From: a virus
Direction: 5' to 3' (one strand)
IMG/VR virus record: IMGVR_UViG_3300042516_001234
Location: 1-34,978 of that record
Length of the DNA: 34,978 nt
The first letter of the stretch is position 1, and each line of letters begins with the position of its first letter. The position numbers were made by a program, and so were the translations under genes. The notes below the pieces were generated by a model. It saw only the letters and a program-made list of their open reading frames with translations, did not search any database and was not told the DNA's origin. This document shows positions 30,301 to 34,978 of the stretch, in pieces.

Positions 30301-32800
30301 TTAACATCTCATCCTCTAAAGATGAATATGCTTGAGCTGACAATGATCCAAAACCAACGTATGGATTAATAACTGATGTAGCCATTGCTGGAAGAGATTC
30401 TGCAAGACCAAACAATGCTTTACTAACAATACCTCTATCTTCAGACTGTTGGTACTGTTTAGTTGTAGCTAGATCACCAATAGCGGACTTCATCCTGTTA
30501 GAAAGATCTTCTTTTGATTCCTTCCAAGCTTTATTAGCCTCTGCTATTTTAATCTCTTCTAATGAATATCCTTTTGTTTTATAGTATCTCTTTTCCTCCT
30601 CTGTCATGTTGTCTGCAATCTGAGAACCCTTTGTCTCTGCTTGCAACCTTCCAACAACATCTCCCGTCTTTATCATTTTTGATATACCGTCTGAGAAGCT
30701 ATTCATCAACCCACCAATAAATCCACCTTCTTTAGCTACGTCAACAACATACTTACCTGTTAAATACTCAAGCTGCTTGGCTTCAGTTGTAACAGCCTTT
30801 TGTCTTCTAACTAAGTTAGATCGATCTACATCAAGCTGTAGCGCCATTTTGTCAAGTTGTTCTTTCTTAACTCTTATTTGTTCTGGCGTTAAATTTGACG
30901 TATTTAATTTTTGAAGTTCTGCATTGTATTCGTCATATCTGGTCTTTAAAAACTTAGCAGATTGATTGATGTCATTTAACATTGCGTTGTACTCAGTTCT
31001 TGTTTTATCTAAATATTTATCAGATAAGAACATTCTAACCTTTTGTCTAGCTCTTGAATTAGGACCTGGATCTAACTTAACTTCATCATATAGTGATTGC
31101 ATTTTCATTCTTTCGAGTTCAAATGCTTCTTTCTTTTGTTTTTGATATTGTTGATACATAGGAGATTTTTTAAACGTCTCCATGTCTTTAAATACCTGTG
31201 AGCTATTAACCCCAGGTTTGTTCATCAAGCTTCTATATTCCCCTATCCTTTGGTTTACCTCTTGTTCTAGTTCACCGTAAGGCAAATTTTGAGACCATAT
31301 CTTATAGTCCTCATCGTTAAATAACTCTTGTAAATCTTTATAAAGCGACGGGCTATTACTGCCATTGTTAGAATAGATAAGCCGTCTGTCTCTATTTATA
31401 AGCTCTGCATATTTTTGATTACCAGATTCATAAGCAGATGGGTCTTGATTAACTATTAAGAAATCTTGAAGTCTTAAATTCTGTGATGGATCTTTAGTAT
31501 CAAGATTGATCAATATTTCTCTAGATCCATCTTTTGTTCTTACGATCATCTCATCACCAGCTCCAGATTCTATAAACTCAAATCCAAATCTACCGAACTG
31601 ATTTGTAAGCATTTTTACAGCCTCTTCTTCTTCAAGATTAGCTATATTGTTAGTTGTCACATACCTTTGAACATTTTCCTCAAAAGATTTTACACCTCTT
31701 CTTCTTGCTTCTTCAGCGTTTACAACTTGACCCATCATTGTCTGAGGGTAAAGTGTTTGAAACCAACCTGTATTCTCTACTGATTTCGGAAGTCCAAAAG
31801 TAGGCTCTCCATCTGGAAGTAGTTCTCTTTTTAAGACTCCAGAACCTCCTTCTTGTCCGTATGTCTTGTTTAATATCTGGTAATCAGTTAAGTTATCAGC
31901 TTGTTTAGGAACAGAACCATACCTACCACCATAACGCTTGTTTAATTCTTTAGCCATGGCTTCTGTAACTACAGACCATACAGAGTCTACACCTGGTTTG
32001 ATTTGCATCCAAGTATTTGTTCTATCATTCTTTTTAAATCTAAGCCCTCTAGTATTCTCGTCCCATCCTCCAAAAACATCATACAGATCATCCTCTGGTT
32101 TGACTGCTTTATCTAAAACAGATGGTATTTTTGTATCTATTCCAGTTTTAATTAACTTCTGATCGGTATCAAAACCAGCGTTAGGTAATTTTACTTTTTC
32201 ACCAAACTCAATGTTTAAGCTCTCTACTTTTTTAGGATCATTTATTTTATAAAGATCAGAGCCTTCAAGACTTACTACACTTTCGTTTACTATATTTTTT
32301 GACATATCTTTAGGAAATGCCACCTCGTACCAATTATTACCTTCTACCTTGTAGAAAACGCCATCCTTACCTCTTCTCAGTTTAAGGTCAGAGTATTCAA
32401 TAACTGGAGCCTCTTCCATAGCAACAGCTTTTTTACCAGCAGCTATTTGTTCTGGCGTATAATCAAACCCAGTTTTCTTTCTCTCCTCCTTGGTCATTCC
32501 TTTCTGAGTCTCTTCTACTATATCCCAAGTTCTGAAATCATCTTTTCTGTAATTCAATCTACCTGCACTTTCCTTCTCAGTTACTTGTCTCCATTTTTGT
32601 TTACTTTGATTAGATCCAAAATAAGAATCTCTAAATGAATTAGGATCCAGATCAGTCATTCCATTTGACTTTAAATATCCATACAGCTTATTTAATTTTG
32701 AGCTATCTGTTCTATATGTATCATAGAAAGACTGAGCGTCTAAGTCAGTCATTCCGTTTGATTTTAAGTAATTGTAAAGCTGATTAAACTTGTCGTTCAT
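21347..32800 (-). CDS. Giant polyvalent/ejection-type virion protein (3,817 aa)
   Basis: The third gene of a likely ejection-protein operon; internal virion proteins of this size recall T7 gp16. (a) Residues 5-29 and 36-60 repeat LYxYLKSNGMTDLD. (b) ~785-960 hold hydrophobic segments that could insert into membrane. (c) A zincin motif HEAIH (1405-1409). (d) ~1540-1890 an unrecognised domain. (e) A GNAT-like core near 1985-2035 (VNGYGTDLINTLI...AAKYWEDKLGF). (f) An HDFFGH domain (H2228-H2233). (g) An ADP-ribosyltransferase-like domain: GHFGTGFYFF near 2366, GFDGV...VVYS near 2495-2515. (h) The rest is helical and charged, with a hydrophobic helix near 3460-3485 and a basic TRQGTVRKGTVREGKIREGQ tail. 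Motifs KK(L/F)KK(Q/H)K at ~1896, 2054, 2333 (RFKKQK) and 2517 mark boundaries of domains e-g. The family name is inferred. Confidence 0.8.
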   Translation of the reverse strand: MNDKFNQLYNYLKSNGMTDLDAQSFYDTYRTDSSKLNKLYGYLKSNGMTDLDPNSFRDSYFGSNQSKQKWRQVTEKESAGRLNYRKDDFRTWDIVEETQKGMTKEERKKTGFDYTPEQIAAGKKAVAMEEAPVIEYSDLKLRRGKDGVFYKVEGNNWYEVAFPKDMSKNIVNESVVSLEGSDLYKINDPKKVESLNIEFGEKVKLPNAGFDTDQKLIKTGIDTKIPSVLDKAVKPEDDLYDVFGGWDENTRGLRFKKNDRTNTWMQIKPGVDSVWSVVTEAMAKELNKRYGGRYGSVPKQADNLTDYQILNKTYGQEGGSGVLKRELLPDGEPTFGLPKSVENTGWFQTLYPQTMMGQVVNAEEARRRGVKSFEENVQRYVTTNNIANLEEEEAVKMLTNQFGRFGFEFIESGAGDEMIVRTKDGSREILINLDTKDPSQNLRLQDFLIVNQDPSAYESGNQKYAELINRDRRLIYSNNGSNSPSLYKDLQELFNDEDYKIWSQNLPYGELEQEVNQRIGEYRSLMNKPGVNSSQVFKDMETFKKSPMYQQYQKQKKEAFELERMKMQSLYDEVKLDPGPNSRARQKVRMFLSDKYLDKTRTEYNAMLNDINQSAKFLKTRYDEYNAELQKLNTSNLTPEQIRVKKEQLDKMALQLDVDRSNLVRRQKAVTTEAKQLEYLTGKYVVDVAKEGGFIGGLMNSFSDGISKMIKTGDVVGRLQAETKGSQIADNMTEEEKRYYKTKGYSLEEIKIAEANKAWKESKEDLSNRMKSAIGDLATTKQYQQSEDRGIVSKALFGLAESLPAMATSVINPYVGFGSLSAQAYSSLEDEMLNDPDFETTSLTEMNLIALPYAMGMGILEKIGLSAAMSKNPLAKSLIMKSIQGAVKKTAGKGSAELLQNVLDKEIKSNMAKFGLRIVGGALTEAETGATQSLVLDIGYKSLINEIKKDDRLASELTGGEFFDTPDSFMDGLKMVIEDGIAEGIGGMVMSGAGAISQKVINGNISLYDNEDVDFLKTVSTDNELRKMIVIKLKSDMLSGKTTKAEAQNQLNALDKVGAIFNAMPDNLSVEDQVKSVNLMAEKQRLEKEIDGKDQSLVAAQKERITEIDNELQKISKDAFQKQATGEVPVQPEARVGEEVEGREPETKLEEVTKEGKEVTIDKPIIATNTTAELDRVKSVDMETEDGATFNIDGTKYEGGGLVVPIVSENTTVEEITPEMISDFVEKHSSKIGDQNTVKVGIYKFPNSNKVSIDLNIVAPESSRQQAIEFAKAADQESLFDLSTFENVKTGGTGVNPTQFTDEQFKEIAKALNEGRTPSFAAPTQQNLVTLENVEEVADKRTATATKLVLNALPDVKIYIHKTNEEYSAAIGEEYEDGERGAYDTQEGAIHINLAAGGNAQTVFHEAIHHALLKKGMDSGAILDLANGLNRIITDKKLKEWLSDFISQYKTSDQAEEYLSELGAIMAEAEIELTTTKFNQFKALIARIFQKLGLPKSMVPFLNAMNSENAVDFINSLTKSLRTGEEIIYESNTQEIKNPIDKIKKSKIIGSSKTKIEIVYVEQDRMQELIDKGLLEQVKDISVFNGKYVATTSPDDMLVGNIFINGDLKAQGNGGLFFVTKFGDVWASSNKIVADQIANRINKSLEINGGKGYLVLVKGTDAKLISSPQGASSSLKIVESLVSDGLISPSDFRKAVISALQNNKDTKAKINFSGKLSSSDMISAVDSLFDDVSKSSFDNRGTLLKSIIVELGKTESTKINSNKIIEFLGGDTSKNIGWSETSKNTKTSQSVIDLIAGVSREELTKGLNGGDIYAIIEVNDEVKVSKDSHQSYPFHIKQKNGKAPKLILLENRQNGRDVMLSSSNENIDELGKSFDGKVLGRASNGYGDGYINTNYSSKKLKKQKVLTSDIGINRSEIPLDKSSENISIGKMTSSNGNILELSAKEINLSYPGKKKFVRRIEAVDKDGKKAIISFWRDKSDVLEKDNMIILYVEGVNGYGTDLINTLISESKEDGVKKIIADDVLSLNAAKYWEDKLGFSKDPDDKSIRFLDLDSSKKFKKHKGEKITAPVAGNKLFNEPLKDAENIARSYMQSIGMEYIPVEKITKLDEGLSKRISDAYDQMENNPNDPKVKAAYEAMAKETLDQYDAIVKEGYNVEINNNEPYSNSEAMIKDLKDNKRMKIFSTESGFGDEPITEEQRSENLLLKDSGRKDVNGETLLINDVFRFVHDFFGHAKLGNSFGPVGEENAWRVHSEMYSPEARKAMTSETRGQNSWVNFSGVNDAAFKKRDKARELRKEGKIEEADRLVGEVYEEMKFADQKVGILPDFAIEEGTRFKKQKDNTGYRSGDLIKKAETKDKFEGSDRSTGHFGTGFYFFGTKNQADQYGERATSTIDLDGYNLAKGTIELHDLLKDINNNSIGKNKNIDKLKSRIENLLNYLGKSEVTKLSRDYSELEFKSYVQSEINQKNKIESIINEINNNNVDSPSTVVMKSLGFDGVDSRGTDLDNAQYGSVVYSIKKFKKQKPTSKQEAIQKAKDKYELSVEKRGNSHEQGVAAALGDLQKSNWFANADDTAREDAVREIKAFFGEKIKKAPSVAKILGKPKPETQTKTVDALRKEFFTAWNKASREAKADLNSKRKAIGAIIKSMVRSGKITTKQSAVITDRASSINLDNPVIVQRFLDYVAKVFADANYQEKLSNAFSARRAIRRLTKSNNQAEVIGMAKAFLNIDPSMVEDIDTYNEIADSIKNAMAPSVVRGEQVKFKQPANIADVNEYTMDEISRQEEIKKDQLLAEYDYLKDAGLISKDMTLNEIRKIIEDMKSTDTDINDDVKDFVERRLDMMLGIVESIIRNGINPITGESMEVSDKNKDILKAIMKMDLKELDTRSLIYLSESVDNFLNNGITSGLESNVQSYVGAMKVKALVNAGVKSVGIKTKASKIASTEILSIPLLFEKLFRGTTIGTRIMSDMGLLDMVNGKNKAELIYNKILESYTKQDFYGKDFMTQQNIIERGMLAYLMRNVNGDNAQVKAELNRRIDAISESIEQLKEGNSDEQKLAEMYENAFSKLKVNSRDIDIIRANSSKSNREAVDWWVDQWKQHYTDLYDVSLSVYNTMLSSDINYTPDKMKLMASKAQDDDITSSDSGFVSSLGYTDTKKAGVLMENVRKKPKNRYVDLNFDMNNANSLRNALVDINTAAAIRQVKGFMDSNNFDKLAGDESSLIKSRVNSYVKRMKGKRMIPRSSADDIMKYFNAIAKAGTIRALGGIGSAIKQFSPVINTLLNAGRFTSLTPNSNAWIDRLGMPISNRGIKSEANIDTIDKRVNVLADSAVGKVYDGVGKIGDMWLKALIQSPDAYVAKSSFITYYLKSLRDQGLSTNIDWNNHEVNKKAAEYAQMQVDRQQNVSDPLLTGELFATEDATKKMITKLFMPFTSFVWNQRARMINDMQILGSKVSSKEDKIIAMRSLAALPAEIVVFNLLGAAIRKTIDAITNYFYGEDDDEEEEVLFYVFGMKVTEDDVKEFKMPIKNLLVDLFSPLPGLTDEFLITGFNNLFEMYPLVGDDEIAELVKAENDIRIANGDKPMTEKQEADFIEEEKKKRTFQLYENMEATGWERYIPGAPGVALKTYSELKDAIDLAMTGKYEDEYQGRKTIKYISDEDREKVAYGLFFQIPQALGLLPREAGQIPNKGIRNIKKRSYTENQKTKIDEVEKLTNRPVGKIEKVLIGKNSDPRKIAMEMKMIDKLGGFDEKQEAEYAKLRRTISKPSMKFAQMIKGGMTAEDIIRRIAENKGIVKGRTGTTRQGTVRKGTVREGKIREGQ

Positions 32801-32809
32801 TTTGTTTTA

Positions 32810-34414
32810 TTAGTTAAATTTTACGCCTCCTCCTCTAGATACAGAACCACCTCCCATCAAAGCTCTTTCTGAAGCATCCCATTCGTCAAATGCTGTTGAA
32901 GATGTAGCACCTGTTCCGCTAGCAAATCCTACTATTGGAGCCAAATCTCTTGCATTTTGGAAATATCCAATCTCAAAATCTTGAGCGACTTGACCTCCAG
33001 ATCCATCTGACACGTATCTAGTTTCAGATACAAAAACACCTGGCTGGTTAGGCTTAAATTCAAACCTATATTTACCTCCACTAGCCGCTGCTAATTTAGC
33101 GGCTCCAGCAGGAGTTCTATCATTAAATCCACTTACTATTTGTTGATATAATGCGGTATTTGGAGCTCCTCCGCTACCTTTTGAGCTACCGCCACCACCA
33201 CCTCCACCAGATGATCTGGTTACTGGGGTTATTTGAACACTTTTAGGTAATTGAGATTCTATACTAGCATCCAATATAGCGTCAGCTTGCTGTAACTGAT
33301 ATTGAGTTGGTTGTGGTTGATAAACACCATTTTCATCAAGAATAGCTGGAATAAGTTTTGATTGAGCATCCTCTATGAATTTTGTTTGCTCTTCTAACGT
33401 CATATCACCAACAGTCTCAGACTCAAGTTTATCTCTGTATTGTTCTAATTGTGCAGTTGTAGCTTTCTTATTATTCTTTTTATATTGCTCTATTTTTTTA
33501 GTTATTTCAGAACTACTGTATTTCGGTGTAGTTTTCCTTGACTCCATTTCAGCAGACAGCATTTGCTGTAATTTATTTTTTCTGTCATCATCATCAAAAT
33601 AAATATCATAATCACCGTCTCCGTTATCAACGAGTATACTTGTAACCATTCTATTGTTAGATAATACTCCAGCCTTAAAGTTATTTTTAGCTTTTGATAA
33701 GAATGGATTTTGTCTAGCATCTTGAACAGTCTTACCTGGATTTGATACAGACCAATCTTTAAATGTTTTTGCTAAATCACTAGTCAAGTCAACAACGTCT
33801 ACTCTATTGTCTAACATATTTGATACATTACCAATAGACATGGCATCAATTAATGTATTTGGATCGTATTGCCCAGTATTAGGATCTAATGACCCCATAT
33901 ATACCTTTCCGCTCTCATTGTCTATAGTTATTTTTTTGTTTCTCAAATCACCTAACGAAGCAATTTTTTGATTGACAGAAGCTTCAAAACCAGAACCAGC
34001 GATCTTACCATCTTCTCCTGGTTGTTGTCTTGACATAATGTCTTGCATTCTTGTGTCAAATGTTTTCATATTGTTAGCAAAAGCCTTCCAATTTTCAGTT
34101 AGATTGTTCATCCTGTTTTTGTATTCTTTTGCTGTTATCTCACCTCTCTTTAGAGCTTTATGCCACTCAAGCATTTTCATCTTAGCGTCATCAGCACCAG
34201 AAAGAACAAGTTCATTTAGAGCTTGAGTTTTACCTCTCTCTGTGTTTGTTACAAGAGCGTCATTAGTCGTCTTTATTTGGTCTAACTCCTCTCTTACTTT
34301 CTCCCTGTTTCCGTAAGCGTCAGTTATTGTTTTGGCAAGATCTCCCGTCATTTTACCCCAGTCGATCCTCGTCTCTGACGGTATATATCCAAAGTAGTCG
34401 TTTCTAGTTGCCAT
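32810..34414 (-). CDS. Putative internal virion/ejection protein, T7 gp15-like position (534 aa)
   Basis: A largely helical, Lys/Asp-rich protein (residues ~20-130 and 285-400 look coiled-coil). The tail contains a long glycine linker (SSGGGGGGGSSKGSGG, ~404-420) followed by a small beta domain (GGKYRFEFKPNQPGVFVSETRYV). No recognised family. It lies between a 183-aa Ala/Gln-rich protein and the giant protein, the T7 order gp14-gp15-gp16, which suggests a virion core/ejection role. The stop of the upstream gene overlaps its ATG by 1 nt; 9 nt separate it from the giant gene. Confidence 0.68.
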   Translation of the reverse strand: MATRNDYFGYIPSETRIDWGKMTGDLAKTITDAYGNREKVREELDQIKTTNDALVTNTERGKTQALNELVLSGADDAKMKMLEWHKALKRGEITAKEYKNRMNNLTENWKAFANNMKTFDTRMQDIMSRQQPGEDGKIAGSGFEASVNQKIASLGDLRNKKITIDNESGKVYMGSLDPNTGQYDPNTLIDAMSIGNVSNMLDNRVDVVDLTSDLAKTFKDWSVSNPGKTVQDARQNPFLSKAKNNFKAGVLSNNRMVTSILVDNGDGDYDIYFDDDDRKNKLQQMLSAEMESRKTTPKYSSSEITKKIEQYKKNNKKATTAQLEQYRDKLESETVGDMTLEEQTKFIEDAQSKLIPAILDENGVYQPQPTQYQLQQADAILDASIESQLPKSVQITPVTRSSGGGGGGGSSKGSGGAPNTALYQQIVSGFNDRTPAGAAKLAAASGGKYRFEFKPNQPGVFVSETRYVSDGSGGQVAQDFEIGYFQNARDLAPIVGFASGTGATSSTAFDEWDASERALMGGGSVSRGGGVKFN

Positions 34415-34965
34415 TATGATTTGCGTATAAAAGTAGATAAACCGTTCGGATTCATGCTATTATTCCAATCATAAGATGATGAAGGGGTATTGGATTTTTT
34501 AGATTTGTTCATTTTAAACATATCAGCAAAAGAACCATAAGGATTTGACTCAAAGTAATCCCCCATTAGCCCAGCTGCTGAATTTAAAGATCCAGCTATA
34601 CCCATTACAGAAGCATTTCTATTTGTCTCAGCGTCAGCTCTTCTTAGTTCAGCACTTTGAGCTTGTTGAGCTCCAAGCATCCAATCTCTTTCAGCTTGTC
34701 TAGCTTGAATACCAGCCTCAGCTTCAGCTTGCATGGCATCTCTCTTGAATTGAGCTTCGTTTAACATAGCTGCGTTTTCAAGACCTTGACCAATATTAGC
34801 TTGCAACACATTTCCAACACCACCTATAGCGCCTTCAGCTCCAGTGCTCTGTAATGTACTTAATGCACCCATAGTGGCCCTATCTAATGATTGTTGAGCT
34901 AGTTGACTACCTAATGTAGGAACTTGAACTTGTTTGAACGGATTTATTTCTTTTATAGCCTTCAT
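34414..34965 (-). CDS. Putative internal virion protein, T7 gp14-like (183 aa)
   Basis: Ala/Gln/Glu-rich protein with an amphipathic helical centre (QQSLDRATMGALSTLQSTGAEGAIGG; EAQFKRDAMQAEAEAGIQARQAERDWMLGAQQAQ) and a disordered C-terminus. Low-complexity Ala/Gln helices with a conserved ERDW motif are typical of gp14-like internal virion proteins. The assignment rests on position (first of three genes before a giant protein) and composition. The start ATG (34965) lies 13 nt from the window end, so any upstream gene is cut off. Confidence 0.68.
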   Translation of the reverse strand: MKAIKEINPFKQVQVPTLGSQLAQQSLDRATMGALSTLQSTGAEGAIGGVGNVLQANIGQGLENAAMLNEAQFKRDAMQAEAEAGIQARQAERDWMLGAQQAQSAELRRADAETNRNASVMGIAGSLNSAAGLMGDYFESNPYGSFADMFKMNKSKKSNTPSSSYDWNNSMNPNGLSTFIRKS

Positions 34966-34978
34966 TTCTTGATAGGCT

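Noticed and set aside
21347-32800. Numerous short plus-strand frames inside the giant gene
   Set aside because: Reverse-complement shadows of the long continuous minus-strand frame; hydrophobic Ser/Phe/Leu bias as expected for such shadows.
1-34978. CRISPR array, insertion sequence or integrase
   Set aside because: No regularly spaced 20-40 bp direct repeats, no transposase or recombinase motifs and no terminal inverted repeats were found.

Overview
This window looks like most of a tailed-phage genome (or genome scaffold) infecting a Bacteroidetes host, probably a flavobacterium-like organism. The reasons are its AT-rich, tightly packed small genes; several candidate -7 boxes of the Bacteroidetes type (TAnnTTTG, seen as TATATTTG); primase-helicase, DUF3127 SSB-like and MKTAVEW-type proteins typical of flavobacterial phages; and a leftward block of virion proteins resembling a T7-like ejection apparatus. 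No integrase, terminase, capsid, portal or polymerase gene is visible, so the window is not a complete genome.

Layout. (1) 1-1918, leftward: the 5' end of a phage GroEL/Cpn60 chaperonin, a terminator that doubles as part of a promoter, a 406-aa basic disordered protein and three very small overlapping genes. (2) 1919-2902, no convincing gene: a GC-rich divergent region full of inverted repeats and G-runs, then a structured stretch that may be a noncoding RNA. (3) 2903-21342, rightward early region. It begins with tiny cistrons separated by three hammerhead ribozymes (3016-3072, 3245-3299, 3792-3848). Next come small hypothetical genes, then an AT-rich repeat-flanked region at 5472-5732 that looks like a replication origin or control site. 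After it lie a PP-loop/PAPS-reductase-like protein, a recombination set (conserved 157-aa protein, YqaJ-like nuclease, DUF3127 SSB-like protein) and a structured RNA with a tRNA-like mini-domain and a strong terminator (9705-10074). The region continues with a MazG-like protein, a family of MKTAVEW paralogues, an ABC-ATPase/GNAT fusion, a DnaA-type HTH protein, a VirE-N/primase-helicase, an SF2 helicase, a VRR-NUC nuclease, a run of conserved small proteins and a calcineurin-like phosphoesterase. (4) 21347-34965, leftward late region: a 3,817-aa multidomain polyvalent/ejection protein, preceded in its operon by a 534-aa and a 183-aa protein resembling internal virion proteins. A compact bidirectional terminator at 21343-21356 separates the convergent early and late transcripts.

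How it works together (inference). The rightward transcript would make host-takeover microproteins first, with hammerheads cutting the leading polycistronic RNA into separate messages, then replication and recombination proteins. The leftward transcripts would make virion and ejection proteins and a folding chaperone. The most novel signal is the tandem set of intercistronic hammerhead ribozymes: their stems covary while loop II and the catalytic core stay conserved, and one overlaps a stop codon. The second is the RNA at 9705-10074, whose tRNA-like domain lacks an anticodon arm. The third is the modular giant protein, whose accessory domains are bracketed by a repeated basic KKFKKQK-type motif.
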